A stretch of DNA of 64,000 bases from Clostridiales bacterium (GCA_030016385.1 JASEJN010000011.1:1-64000), one strand, 5' to 3'; positions 8,898 through 18,379 are shown, numbered from the stretch's first letter. Notes: generated from the letters alone by a model not told the origin. A program made the numbers and translations.

Positions 8898-10019
8898 ATG
8901 GAAATCAATATAGATAATGCTTTTAGATTGTTAGGAGATTTTGTAAATATGGACAGCGGGAGCCATGATAAGGCCGATGTCGACCGGTTTGTGGATCGCG
9001 TTGAGAGGGAATTTAAACTGGCGGGCATGTATACAAAGAGGATAGCCATGAAAAATACCGGGGACTGCCTTCAATGTACTTTTGGGTCTGGAAGGCGGAA
9101 AATACTGTTACTCGGCCATATGGATACTGTATTTAAAACCGGCACTGCAGCCGTAAGGCCTTTTATAAAAAAAGGTGATATTCTTTGCGGACCTGGAGTC
9201 CTGGATATGAAAGGAGGGATCGTAGTTCTTCTTTACGCAGTCAAAAATGTAATGAATATGCTGCCGAAGGATACTGAAATTGTAGTATTTTTAAATTCTG
9301 ATGAAGAAATAGGTTCTAATTATAGCAAAGGCAAAATTCAGAGTATAGCTCAAAATTGTGTGGCAGGTCTATCGTTTGAATCGGCAAAACCTGGAACTCT
9401 TACCACCGAAAGAAAGGGTATCATGAGCTTTGTTCTGGACGTAAGGGGTTTAAGCGCCCATTCTGGAGTGAATTATGAAAAGGGGAAAAGTGCCATAAAT
9501 GAATTGGCCCATAAAATATGCAGTCTGTATTCTCTTTATGATAAGAGAAAGGAGATAACTGTAAATATAGGGACAATAACCGGAGGCGAAGGGATAAACA
9601 TTGTAGCAGGCCATGCACAGGCAAGAGGCGAGATAAGATATTTTGACATGGAAGATGAAATACCGTTAAAAAAAGTCGTTCAAAAAATCACACGTGAACC
9701 ATTCGTTGAAGGAACTACAACGGTACTCAGTTTTCTGTCGGACAGGCCTCCTCTTAAACAGGATATAAAAAGCGGCGAGTTATTTAATATAGCAAAATAT
9801 GAAGCATTAAAGCTCGGAAGGGATTTAGTTGGAAGAAAGACAGGCGGAGGAGGAGATGTTTCCTTCGCAGCCTGTAAGGGCATACCTGTTTTAGATGGGC
9901 TTGGTCTGGAAGGGGAAAATTCACATACTGAGGAAGAATATGCGCTTGCCGATAGTTTCTATTTTAAGATAGAACTCGCAAGCAAAATAATACTCGATAT
10001 TGCAAATGGAGGTATTTAA
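8898..10019 (+). CDS. M20-family metallopeptidase / deacylase
   Basis: 373 aa after a tcggagg ribosome site. The di-zinc ligand set of M20 enzymes is present: GHMDT (about residue 72), LDMKGG (about 101), the Glu-Glu pair in DEEIGS (about 135) and the His in ENSHTEEEY (about 340). A dimerisation-domain segment follows FVLDVRGLSAHSG. Related proteins include glutamate carboxypeptidase and ArgE/DapE. The stop is directly followed by the next ATG, showing translational coupling. A peptide or amide released from the imported glycan is a plausible substrate. Confidence 0.8.
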   Translation: MEINIDNAFRLLGDFVNMDSGSHDKADVDRFVDRVEREFKLAGMYTKRIAMKNTGDCLQCTFGSGRRKILLLGHMDTVFKTGTAAVRPFIKKGDILCGPGVLDMKGGIVVLLYAVKNVMNMLPKDTEIVVFLNSDEEIGSNYSKGKIQSIAQNCVAGLSFESAKPGTLTTERKGIMSFVLDVRGLSAHSGVNYEKGKSAINELAHKICSLYSLYDKRKEITVNIGTITGGEGINIVAGHAQARGEIRYFDMEDEIPLKKVVQKITREPFVEGTTTVLSFLSDRPPLKQDIKSGELFNIAKYEALKLGRDLVGRKTGGGGDVSFAACKGIPVLDGLGLEGENSHTEEEYALADSFYFKIELASKIILDIANGGI

Positions 10020-10751
10020 ATGAACTGGAATTATGCTGGTTTCATCAGGAATATTATAGATGAAATTATGAATACGCAGTCAAATGTTATTGAAAAAGTA
10101 TCGGATATATGCGCAAAGACAATTAAAAACGGGAAAATGCTTTACTTCTTTGGTACAGGGCATTCACATTTGATATGCGAGGAACCTTTTTACCGGGCAG
10201 GAGGTCTGGTTTCTATTTATCCGATCCTTGAACCGTCTTTAATGCTGCATGAAGGAGCGTATAAGAGCACTTTGATCGAAAGGATGGACGGTTTGGGCGA
10301 GATACTGCTCGATGAGAGCGGAGCATCAAAGGGTGATGCACTTTTCCTGATATCGAATTCAGGTCGGAATAATGCCGTTATTGAAATGGCGCTGAAAGCT
10401 AGGGATAAAGGAATTGTAACGATAGCTCTTACTTCCCTTAAGCATTCGAGAGGAGTTGAATCGAGACATAAAAGCGGGAAAAAGCTCTATGAAGTTGTGG
10501 ATTTTTGTATAGACAACTGTGGCATACCCGGGGATGCTTGCGTGGAGTATGAAGGTTTCAACCAGAAAGTGGGACCTACATCCACTATTGCATGCACACT
10601 CATTGTAAATACGATTATCACAAATATCGTGGGAAAGTTACTTGATACGGGGATTACTCCTCCTGTATTCATGAGTGCCAATACTGATGAGGGAGATGCA
10701 TTCAATAAAAAACTGCTTGCAAGATACAAATCGAGGATAAAGATTTTATAA
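10020..10751 (+). CDS. SIS-domain protein (UPF0309-like)
   Basis: 243 aa starting one base after the previous stop. The sugar isomerase (SIS) fold is seen in MLYFFGTGHSHLICEEPFYR and LFLISNSGRNNAVIEMAL, the phosphosugar-binding loops. It lacks the second SIS domain of GlmS and resembles the UPF0309 group often found beside nag genes. It probably binds or converts a phosphorylated amino sugar made by the BadF kinase; a MurQ-type etherase role is possible but not shown. Confidence 0.75.
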   Translation: MNWNYAGFIRNIIDEIMNTQSNVIEKVSDICAKTIKNGKMLYFFGTGHSHLICEEPFYRAGGLVSIYPILEPSLMLHEGAYKSTLIERMDGLGEILLDESGASKGDALFLISNSGRNNAVIEMALKARDKGIVTIALTSLKHSRGVESRHKSGKKLYEVVDFCIDNCGIPGDACVEYEGFNQKVGPTSTIACTLIVNTIITNIVGKLLDTGITPPVFMSANTDEGDAFNKKLLARYKSRIKIL

Positions 10752-10841
10752 AGAATAAAATGGATAGATAACCTGAAATATGTGCTGACAAAAGCCGATT
10801 CGAGAATGTTAAAAAATAATATAAATATGGAGGAGATATAA

Positions 10842-10874
10842 GGAAGATGCATACTTTTCAGTTTTAATCCAGAA
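10842..10874 (+). pseudogene. remnant of a deleted amidotransferase-like domain
   Basis: In frame with the ORF at 10875, codons from 10842 read GRCILFSFNPE and match the end of the N-terminal domain of the paralogue at 12489 (GRCVLFSFHPE). An in-frame TAA (10839-10841) sits immediately upstream, next to a good ggaggag ribosome site. About 200 codons present in the paralogue are therefore missing, as if deleted between the start region and this point. The His of the paralogue's HPE is Asn here. Confidence 0.65.
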
Positions 10875-12374
10875 ATGACAGAAGGGCTTGAGAAAATGAC
10901 AGTCCAGGGGTTGCTATGGGCGGCAAAATCCGATTCCGGCGAATTCAATGTAAAGTTCGGCGAAACAAAGGATACGAAAACCAAGGGGGTATGGCTCTGG
11001 GGAAGTACTGTATACAATCAAGGGGCAAATGGTGCAAAAACAGTAACTGATCAGATGAAACAATATGGATTTACGGATATTTTCCTGCTTGTAAAAGGCA
11101 CAAGTGGTGCTGTAGGATATGACAGTAAAACAGCTCTTAAGGTTGCCCATACGGATAGGGATGTATTACAGGAAGTTATAGATGAAGCCCATAAAAAGGG
11201 AATTAAGGTTCATGCCTGGTTTTGTATAGATTGTGATGCTGCATGGGCCGCGGTTCATCCGGAAGATATGATGGTACACATTACAAAGGGACCGGACCCT
11301 AGCAAAAATAGAATATCGCCGCTTTCGCCTGCATACAGAGAATATACTGAAAATCTCATAAGGGAAGTTGTGCAAAATTATGATATAGACGGTATCCAAC
11401 TCGATTATATAAGATATCCCCATATCGCATATGGTTTTAATGAAAACTATGAGATTGCAAAGGCAAAAGATGCCGGGATAAATGTAGACAATGTCAGGGA
11501 TGTGATTAATCAGACATACTATAACACGGATAGCGACGGCAAGGCGATTTTTGAATCTTATGACCGTGGTGATAAAGATGTCGTCGGCTGGGTAAATCTC
11601 AGGAGGAATGCTGTGGACTCATTTGCCGGTGAGATTAAGGATATTGTAAAATCGGTCAGGCCCAAAATAAAGTATTCCGCAAGCTTAATGCCGGAAGGGG
11701 CCTATGATGCGACATTTCTTGTGGCTCAAAATGACTCGAAGACATTCGCCGAGGTGCATTACGGGCAGGATTACAGCGACGCAGCAAAAATTTACGATTT
11801 TGTAGTTCCGATGCTTTACTGGAATGATTATGGAAAATCGCCACAATGGGCCGATGCTTTATATAAAAATACGGTAAATATATTTGGAAGGAACAGGGTA
11901 ATAGCAGGTATTCAGGCATACTCGCCGACAAAGAGTGCGGACCTTTGCGATACAGTTAATTATATAAGGGAAAGCAGCGGAGAGGGGATTGCACTTTTCA
12001 GATATGGTACATTTGGTTTAAGTTCCATTGATATAAAAGGTAAGGGATGCAAGGAAAATATCATGGATATAACAATGACCGACCCATTGAACCCTGATAA
12101 TTCCGCCAATGTGGATATTACAAAGGTTGAGATAGATATGAAGGGCGGCATTACAGCAAGGAAGGTACTGGGGAATATCGATGGCTGTCAGATTAAACTA
12201 TCAGATGATGGAAAGATGGTCACGATAACAGGAATGCCGTGTATACCTCAAAACGGCACATTAAAACTATCAGTTGTCGTTGACGGGAAAAATGATACGG
12301 GGCGTGAACCGGCACAGGTAAGATTCTATGTGACAAACAAGTATTCTGAAGTAAGAGTATATAACAAGTATTAA
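10875..12374 (+). CDS. GHL10/DUF187-type glycoside hydrolase-like protein, N-terminally truncated paralogue
   Basis: 499 aa that align along their length with residues from about 210 onward of the next gene. The (beta/alpha)8-type GHL10 domain is shown by KGVWLWGSTVYN, HAWFCIDCDAAW and the hallmark DGIQLDYIRYP (about residue 171); a beta-rich C-terminal module follows. No signal peptide, so it should be cytoplasmic. The ATG at 10875 lies about 38 bp past the visible ribosome site and has no good site of its own, so expression may be impaired. Family members such as DigH cleave denuded peptidoglycan; the substrate here is unproven. Confidence 0.7.
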   Translation: MTEGLEKMTVQGLLWAAKSDSGEFNVKFGETKDTKTKGVWLWGSTVYNQGANGAKTVTDQMKQYGFTDIFLLVKGTSGAVGYDSKTALKVAHTDRDVLQEVIDEAHKKGIKVHAWFCIDCDAAWAAVHPEDMMVHITKGPDPSKNRISPLSPAYREYTENLIREVVQNYDIDGIQLDYIRYPHIAYGFNENYEIAKAKDAGINVDNVRDVINQTYYNTDSDGKAIFESYDRGDKDVVGWVNLRRNAVDSFAGEIKDIVKSVRPKIKYSASLMPEGAYDATFLVAQNDSKTFAEVHYGQDYSDAAKIYDFVVPMLYWNDYGKSPQWADALYKNTVNIFGRNRVIAGIQAYSPTKSADLCDTVNYIRESSGEGIALFRYGTFGLSSIDIKGKGCKENIMDITMTDPLNPDNSANVDITKVEIDMKGGITARKVLGNIDGCQIKLSDDGKMVTITGMPCIPQNGTLKLSVVVDGKNDTGREPAQVRFYVTNKYSEVRVYNKY

Positions 12375-12379
12375 TAAAT

Positions 12380-12433
12380 GGGCACACCCTTTGTATCATA
12401 TAAACAATATGAGCCCAAGGGATGTGCTTTTAT
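12380..12433 (+). terminator. terminator-like hairpin between the two GHL10 genes
   Basis: GGCACACCCTT pairs with AAGGGATGTGC (one bulge) across a 30-nt loop, followed by TTTTATTC. It would reduce read-through from the truncated gene into its full-length paralogue. Confidence 0.5.
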
Positions 12434-12488
12434 TCGTGATTCAACATGGCGATAAATAAATGCAGGCATGAAGGAGGGAACAAATTGT

Positions 12489-14606
12489 ATGAATACAGCA
12501 GTTCTATATGTTGTGGGAGCGACTTCACAAAACAGTTGTGGCAGAATAATTGATGTCTTTGAGGCTTATGGCATAAATGCACGGCAGATCACGACTGGAG
12601 AAATTTTGGATGGAAAATTGCATGGTTTCGATGCAATTGTAGTTCCAGGAGGAAGAGCGACAGGAATAGCTGAGGCCCTTGGCAAAGAAGGATGCAATGA
12701 AATCGAAAGCTTTGTTAAAAATGGAGGAGGATATGTTGGAATATGTGCAGGTGCATTCTTGGCAGCCCGGGGGTACAATGATCCCACATCGAAAGTTATG
12801 CTTGTAAATGCAGAAGCTTTAGATATAATGCACTGGGATAGGGGATCGGGGGATGTTCAGGTAAAAGTTATGGATTCGGATCATCCGGTAATGCAGGGTT
12901 ATTCAGGGGCAATAACAGTGAACTATGAAAACGGGCCTCTTCTTATACCTGCAAAAGATGATGATATACCTCCATATATTGATCTTGCAGCATATATAAG
13001 CGATGTGCATCAAAATAAAGATGCCGCGAGAGGCATAATGCCCGGTTCGTCAGCCGTAACCGTATCTGGATATGGGAAGGGGAGATGTGTTCTTTTTAGT
13101 TTTCATCCGGAATCTACTCCCGGACTTGAAAGGATGCTTGTACATGGCTTTTTATGGGCGGCAAAGCGTTCATTGGATCATCATCTGTTGGGAAACGGAA
13201 AAATAAACACTTTTAAAGTTAAAGGTGCCTGGCTATGGGGTAGCACTGTTTATAACAACGGTCCGGACGGTGCGAAAATAATAACGGGGCAGATGAAACG
13301 ATACGGTTTTACAGATATATTCTTGCTTGTAGATGGAGAAAGTGGTTCTGTCGGTTATAACAGCGAAATAGCCCTTTCAGTAGCTCATCCTGACAGGGAT
13401 ATATTAAAAAATATCGTTGAAGAGGCTCACAAAAAGAATCTGCGGGTTCATGCATGGTTTGTGATAAACTCCGACATGCAATGGGCGCATAATCATCCGG
13501 ACGATGCTATGCGATATATAGATGGAAGGGCTGACGAGAGTGGGAAAAGGGTATCTCTTTTGTCAATATCCTACAGGGAATATGTTAAAAAACTTATATG
13601 TGAAGTAATAAGAAATTACGATGTGGATGGCATACATGTCGACTATATAAGATATATGGATGCTGAAATCTGCTTTAATGAAAGAAATGAAGTCTCAAGG
13701 GCAAAGGCGCTTGGAATAAATATGAAGAGAGTAAAAGAATTTATGGACAAGACATTTTATATAGAAAAAGATATGAAGTCCATATTTGAAGCGTATGATA
13801 ATGGAGATAAGGATATTAGGGATTGGATAAATCTTAGAAAAGATGCCGTAAATTCTTTTGCAAGGGAAATCAGAGACATCGTAAAGGGGATGGACCCTGA
13901 GATAAAATATTCCGCAAGCCTTGTGCCTTGGGGAGCATATGATTCCAATTTTTTGGCAGCGCAGGAAAATTCAAATACATTTGCGGATGTGGAGTATGGT
14001 CAGAATTATAAAGATGCATCATCCATATATGATTTTATTATACCGATGACATACTGGAATGATTTTAAAAAATCACCCCAATGGGTAAGCAAGCTTTATG
14101 AAAATGCGAGGAGCATATTTGGAAAGGACAGGGTGCTTGCCGGAATTCAGGCTTATTCCACAGATAAAACCGGTGACCTATGCGATACCATTTACTCTAT
14201 AGATGAAATAGGCGCAGATGGAGTGGTACTTTTTAGATATGGTGCATTTGGTTTGGGTTCAATATGTATGAAGAATATAGATGCAGATAAGAATATTTTA
14301 GATATTGTCATGACCAATACATTAAGTCCCGATTACGCTGCGGATACAGACATAACGAAGGTTGAAATATATATGATGGGAGGCCTTGCCATAAAAAAAT
14401 TGCCCGATGTGATCAACGGGTGTGAAGTAAATATTTCTGATGATAAAAAAGTAATTATAATAACAGGCTCTCCCTGCATGGTCAGAAATGACAGCATAAG
14501 ATTTTCTGCTTTTGTAGAAGGAGAAAATAAAACGGGACGTGAATGTGCACAGATCAAATTCTTTTTGGCAGATAGGTGCAGGGAGATAAGAGTGTTAACA
14601 AAATAA
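12489..14606 (+). CDS. amidotransferase-like (BPL_N) + GHL10 glycoside hydrolase fusion
   Basis: The ATG at 12489 is ten bases after aaggaggg; the ATG at 12468 overlaps that site and is rejected. 705 aa. Residues ~1-215 form a class I glutamine amidotransferase-like domain with VVPGGRATG, the nucleophile elbow GICAGA (Cys about 84) and FSFHPES (His about 205), so the Cys-His-Glu set looks intact. Residues ~240-560 are the GHL10 barrel (AWLWGSTVYNNG, DGIHVDYIRY about 379) and the rest a beta-rich module. No signal peptide. Fusing the two domains in a cytoplasmic protein is unusual. Confidence 0.75.
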   Translation: MNTAVLYVVGATSQNSCGRIIDVFEAYGINARQITTGEILDGKLHGFDAIVVPGGRATGIAEALGKEGCNEIESFVKNGGGYVGICAGAFLAARGYNDPTSKVMLVNAEALDIMHWDRGSGDVQVKVMDSDHPVMQGYSGAITVNYENGPLLIPAKDDDIPPYIDLAAYISDVHQNKDAARGIMPGSSAVTVSGYGKGRCVLFSFHPESTPGLERMLVHGFLWAAKRSLDHHLLGNGKINTFKVKGAWLWGSTVYNNGPDGAKIITGQMKRYGFTDIFLLVDGESGSVGYNSEIALSVAHPDRDILKNIVEEAHKKNLRVHAWFVINSDMQWAHNHPDDAMRYIDGRADESGKRVSLLSISYREYVKKLICEVIRNYDVDGIHVDYIRYMDAEICFNERNEVSRAKALGINMKRVKEFMDKTFYIEKDMKSIFEAYDNGDKDIRDWINLRKDAVNSFAREIRDIVKGMDPEIKYSASLVPWGAYDSNFLAAQENSNTFADVEYGQNYKDASSIYDFIIPMTYWNDFKKSPQWVSKLYENARSIFGKDRVLAGIQAYSTDKTGDLCDTIYSIDEIGADGVVLFRYGAFGLGSICMKNIDADKNILDIVMTNTLSPDYAADTDITKVEIYMMGGLAIKKLPDVINGCEVNISDDKKVIIITGSPCMVRNDSIRFSAFVEGENKTGRECAQIKFFLADRCREIRVLTK

Positions 14607-14677
14607 TATTCTTCAAGTAATTTTGATTTATCCTATGGTTATGGATTCAGCCTGATAATTGGGGGAGGTTATTAGAG

Positions 14678-16258
14678 ATGGATATAAAAAAATTGAGCCT
14701 TGATGAAAAAATAGGTCAGATGATTATGGCGGGTTTCCCATCGAAATATTGCGATGACCATTTTATGAAATTGGTACGGGAATATAACGTCGGAAATATA
14801 GATTTATTCGGACGGAATATAGGTTCGATTCGAGAAACGGTAAGTCTTACACATGACATTCAGGAAAATATGATAGAAAATATGGGGATACCGGCATTTA
14901 TCGGTATGGATCAGGAAGGCGGAATGGTTTCAAGGATCAAAGAAGGAGCAGCTTTTTTCCCAGGGAATATGGCCTTTGGAGCAGCAAATATCAAGGGTGG
15001 TACTTTTGAAGAGGGGCGGATAATAGGGGAAGTGCTGCGCAATATGGGGATAAATTTGGATATTGCGCCTGTGCTTGATGTGAACTGCAATCCTGAAAAT
15101 CCCATAATAGGTACCAGATCATATGGCGATAATCCTCTAAAAGTTGCTTCGTTGGGGATGGATTTTATAAAGGGTATTCAAAGCAGAAATGTTCTATCCG
15201 CCGCGAAGCATTTCCCGGGGCATGGTGATACATCTGCAGATACACATTTATCCATGCCTTATATCTCATATGGCATGGATAGGCTGAATAAAGTTGAGCT
15301 TTATCCTTTCCGGAAAGCAGTTAATGCAGGGGTCGACGGGATAATGACGGCTCATATAGTTTATACCGCTCTGGAGGATAAAGGACTTCCTGCGACTTTA
15401 TCTTATAATATTCTTACCAGGCTTTTAAGAGAAGAAATGAATTTCAAAGGTATTATTATAACCGATTGTATGGAAATGGATGCGATCGCCAGGAATTATG
15501 GGATTGAAAAAGCGTCGGTAATGGCGGTAAAAGCGGGGGCAGATATGATATGTATATCCCATCATCTCGATGTGCAGATAAAAAGCATAGATGCCATTAA
15601 AAATGCGGTTTTAAAAGGCGATATTGCGGAGGATAGAATCGACGATTCAGTACAAAGGATAGTTGACATGAAAAACAAGTATAATATATTGAAAAATCCG
15701 TTCCCCGATATAAAAAAAGCTGAAGCCAGCTTGGAAAATCCGGTATATCTAAATTTCTCGAGGGAAATCAGCCAAAAAAGTATTACTCTTGTAAAAGACG
15801 ACAACAATCTCATACCATTGAAGGGCGATGGGATTGTTTCCATCGCTCCTGAACCTCTGAGCCTGACAGGCGTTGAAGACGAGGAAAAAAGGAAGTATGC
15901 TTTTTCATATGCTGTAAAAGAAAAATTTGGAGGAAAAGCTTTTATAATACCATTAAATCCGGAAATGGATTTGATTCAGAAAATTTCAGCCGAGTGCAAA
16001 GATGCTTTTAGAGTAGTAATAGGTACATATAATGCCAACTCCAATCCGGGGCAGCTTGAGCTGATAGATAAAATAAAGAAATGCAACAAGAATGTAATCG
16101 CGGTAATTTTAAGGAGTCCTTATGATTTGCTGTCCATACATGGCATTTCCACATGTGTATGTACATACGAATATACACCGAATTCAGTCTCGAGTGTTTT
16201 GAAAGTGCTGGACGGCGAAATAAAACCATCAGGCAATCTGCCGATAAATATTTTTTAA
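14678..16258 (+). CDS. nagZ: beta-N-acetylhexosaminidase, GH3 NagZ type
   Basis: 526 aa after gggggagg. The GH3 barrel carries the NagZ signature KHFPGHGDTSADTHLSMP (about residues 177-194), whose Asp-x-His pair is the acid/base dyad of this subgroup, and the nucleophile in ITDCMEMDAI (Asp about 263). A second alpha/beta domain follows, as in the two-domain Gram-positive enzymes. No signal peptide: it should remove terminal beta-N-acetylglucosamine from oligosaccharides after import. This is the strongest clue that the operon handles N-acetylhexosamine glycans. Confidence 0.88.
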   Translation: MDIKKLSLDEKIGQMIMAGFPSKYCDDHFMKLVREYNVGNIDLFGRNIGSIRETVSLTHDIQENMIENMGIPAFIGMDQEGGMVSRIKEGAAFFPGNMAFGAANIKGGTFEEGRIIGEVLRNMGINLDIAPVLDVNCNPENPIIGTRSYGDNPLKVASLGMDFIKGIQSRNVLSAAKHFPGHGDTSADTHLSMPYISYGMDRLNKVELYPFRKAVNAGVDGIMTAHIVYTALEDKGLPATLSYNILTRLLREEMNFKGIIITDCMEMDAIARNYGIEKASVMAVKAGADMICISHHLDVQIKSIDAIKNAVLKGDIAEDRIDDSVQRIVDMKNKYNILKNPFPDIKKAEASLENPVYLNFSREISQKSITLVKDDNNLIPLKGDGIVSIAPEPLSLTGVEDEEKRKYAFSYAVKEKFGGKAFIIPLNPEMDLIQKISAECKDAFRVVIGTYNANSNPGQLELIDKIKKCNKNVIAVILRSPYDLLSIHGISTCVCTYEYTPNSVSSVLKVLDGEIKPSGNLPINIF

Positions 16259-16360
16259 AATTATGCAAATTTAGTGCACAATTATTTAAATACATTATAA
16301 TAATATTGTATTATAATAATATTGATAAAAATACTAAATTATTTCATAGGAGGAAAAGCT
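16259..16360. promoter_or_regulatory. AT-rich intergenic segment, possible internal promoter
   Basis: This 102-bp gap contains a tandem copy of ATTATAATAATATTG (about 16295-16325), which includes several -10-like hexamers, and no stem-loop with a T run. An internal promoter for the last two operon genes is possible. Confidence 0.3.
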
Positions 16361-17215
16361 ATGAAAAAAGCTGTTAACATCTGGTCTTTTAAAGAAGGTA
16401 CACCCATAAAAAAATGCATACTTGCTGCAAAAGAAGCAGGTTATGAGGGAATAGAGCTTGCCCTTAATGAAAGCGGGGAGCTTGGACTTGAATGCAGCGA
16501 AAGGGAACTTTTGGATATTAAAAGTTTTGCGAAGGAAGTTGGCATAGAGCTTCCCAGCTTTGCCACAGGATTGTACTGGAAATACTCGTTTACAAGCAGC
16601 GATAAAAGTATCAGGGAAAAGGCTAAATATATAGCTAAAAAACAGCTGGAATTTGCAGCGACTTTAGGCGCCGATACGATACTTGTCGTTCCCGGTGCGG
16701 TAGGTGTCGACTTTATCCCGGGTGCAGAAGTTGTAAGCTATGACAGGGCGTATGATTTGTCATTGGAGGCGATAAACGATTTAAAAGATGATGCCGAAAA
16801 ATGCAACATCGCCATAGGAATAGAAAATGTATGGAATAAATTCCTGCTGTCTCCACTTGAAACGAGGGATTTTATAGACAAGATCGGGAGCGATTTTGTA
16901 GGAGTTTATTTCGATGTGGGAAATGTAATATATACAGGTTATCCTGAGCAATGGATAAGGATATTGGGTAAAAGGATTAAAAAAGTACATTTTAAGGACT
17001 TCAGAAGAAATGCAGGCAATATAGGGGGCTTTGTAGATCTTTTAGAGGGGGATGTAAATTTTGCAGAAGTTGTAAAAGCTCTCAAGGAGATCGGGTATAC
17101 AGACTATGTAACCGCTGAAATGAGCCCGTATAAAAATGATAATGAAAATCAGGTAGTAATTAATACATCTTTATCTATGGATAAAATACTTGAAAGGAAA
17201 AAAGGGAGGATTTAG
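16361..17215 (+). CDS. sugar phosphate isomerase/epimerase (xylose isomerase-like TIM barrel)
   Basis: The ATG at 16361 has aggaggaaaag at the right distance; the track-length start at 16322 does not. 284 aa with features of AP-endonuclease-2-type barrels: GYEGIELALNESG, IENVWNKFLLSP, VYFDVGNVIYTGYPEQW, KVHFKDFR, which supply the metal-binding Glu/Asp/His. Usually acts on keto/aldo sugars or inositol derivatives with a Gfo/Idh partner, which is the next gene. Confidence 0.8.
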   Translation: MKKAVNIWSFKEGTPIKKCILAAKEAGYEGIELALNESGELGLECSERELLDIKSFAKEVGIELPSFATGLYWKYSFTSSDKSIREKAKYIAKKQLEFAATLGADTILVVPGAVGVDFIPGAEVVSYDRAYDLSLEAINDLKDDAEKCNIAIGIENVWNKFLLSPLETRDFIDKIGSDFVGVYFDVGNVIYTGYPEQWIRILGKRIKKVHFKDFRRNAGNIGGFVDLLEGDVNFAEVVKALKEIGYTDYVTAEMSPYKNDNENQVVINTSLSMDKILERKKGRI

Positions 17216-17216
17216 G

Positions 17217-18242
17217 ATGTTAAAGGCAGGATTAATAGGTATAGGTTTTATGGGAAGGGGGCACCTTGATAATTATATACGTTTTGAAAAGGAGGGATTC
17301 CCTGTAAAGCTTGCGGCCATATGCGATATAGATCCGGACAAGTTCAAGGGCATATTTATAAAGGGAAACCTTAATGTAGGAAATAGCAAGTATGATTTTT
17401 CAAAATATCATCTGTATACAGATATCGACGAAATGCTGGATAAAGAAGATATTGATTGCGTGGATATAGCCCTTCCTACATATTTGCATGCAAAAGCTTC
17501 TGTAAAAGCTCTCAATAAAGGTCTCAATGTATTTTGTGAAAAACCTATGGCATTAAATCGCAATGAATGCAAAGAGATGATTGATGCTGCAAACAAAAAT
17601 GGAAAGAGGCTTATGATTGGGCATTGCCTGAGATTCTGGCCTGGATATGAGTACCTGAAAGAATGTGTTGACAGCAAAAAATATGGAAATGTAAATGAAG
17701 CTTATTTCTTCAGAGGGGGCTCAACACCGAGCTGGTCCTATGGAAACTGGTTGTTGAAAGGAGAGCTAAGCGGCGGAGCCCTTCTTGATCAGCATATACA
17801 CGACGTTGATGAGATAAACTGGCTGTTTGGAATGCCCTTATCGGTTTCAACATTTGGTAAAAAAGTCATAAAGGGCAGCGGCTTTGATATTGTATCTACC
17901 AATTATATTTATGATGACCGGAAAATCGTAACTGCACAGGATGATTGGACATTGAACGGGGATTTTGGATTTGAGGCGTCTTACAGGGTTGCATTTGAAA
18001 AAGCCAACATTGTCTTTGAAAGAGGAGCTTTGAAAGTAAACCCTCATAATGAAAAGGGCTTTACCCCGAATATAGAAAAGGAAAGCGCATACTATAAAGA
18101 AATGAAATTCTTCTATGAATCCATAATAAATAATACTTCAAATGAAATCGCACCTCCACAAAGTGCAATGGAGACAATAAAAATTGCCGAAGCAGAAATT
18201 AAATCCGCAAATGAAGGTGGAAAGCTTATAAGTGTAGAGTAA
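17217..18242 (+). CDS. Gfo/Idh/MocA-family oxidoreductase
   Basis: Start at the ATG 17217, one base after the previous stop, with aagggagg ahead; 341 aa. N-terminal Rossmann fold (GLIGIGFMGRGHLDNY), the family CEKPMALN signature, and a C-terminal catalytic part with GGALLDQHIHDVDEINWLFG, where the Asp-x-x-His type residues lie. An NAD(P)-dependent sugar dehydrogenase, probably paired with the TIM-barrel enzyme in interconverting a sugar of this pathway. Confidence 0.85.
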   Translation: MLKAGLIGIGFMGRGHLDNYIRFEKEGFPVKLAAICDIDPDKFKGIFIKGNLNVGNSKYDFSKYHLYTDIDEMLDKEDIDCVDIALPTYLHAKASVKALNKGLNVFCEKPMALNRNECKEMIDAANKNGKRLMIGHCLRFWPGYEYLKECVDSKKYGNVNEAYFFRGGSTPSWSYGNWLLKGELSGGALLDQHIHDVDEINWLFGMPLSVSTFGKKVIKGSGFDIVSTNYIYDDRKIVTAQDDWTLNGDFGFEASYRVAFEKANIVFERGALKVNPHNEKGFTPNIEKESAYYKEMKFFYESIINNTSNEIAPPQSAMETIKIAEAEIKSANEGGKLISVE

Positions 18243-18320
18243 TTCCGATTACCGACTGAAAGCGCGTCTCCGAGGGCGCATGAAAAGCAGGCATCTGTAT
18301 CTTTGGGCTCTAAAATTTGT

Positions 18321-18349
18321 TTGACAACTGGAAGCAATGTGAGTATAAT
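18321..18349 (+). promoter_or_regulatory. consensus promoter of tRNA-Arg
   Basis: TTGACA at 18321-18326 and TATAAT at 18344-18349 with a 17-bp spacer, about 30 bp before the tRNA. A textbook housekeeping-sigma promoter. Confidence 0.9.
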
Positions 18350-18379
18350 TTATAAGTGTCAAAAAAATATTATGAGTTT

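Noticed and set aside
10487-11017. 176-aa minus-strand ORF over the SIS and GHL10 genes
   Set aside because: Antisense shadow of two clear coding regions.
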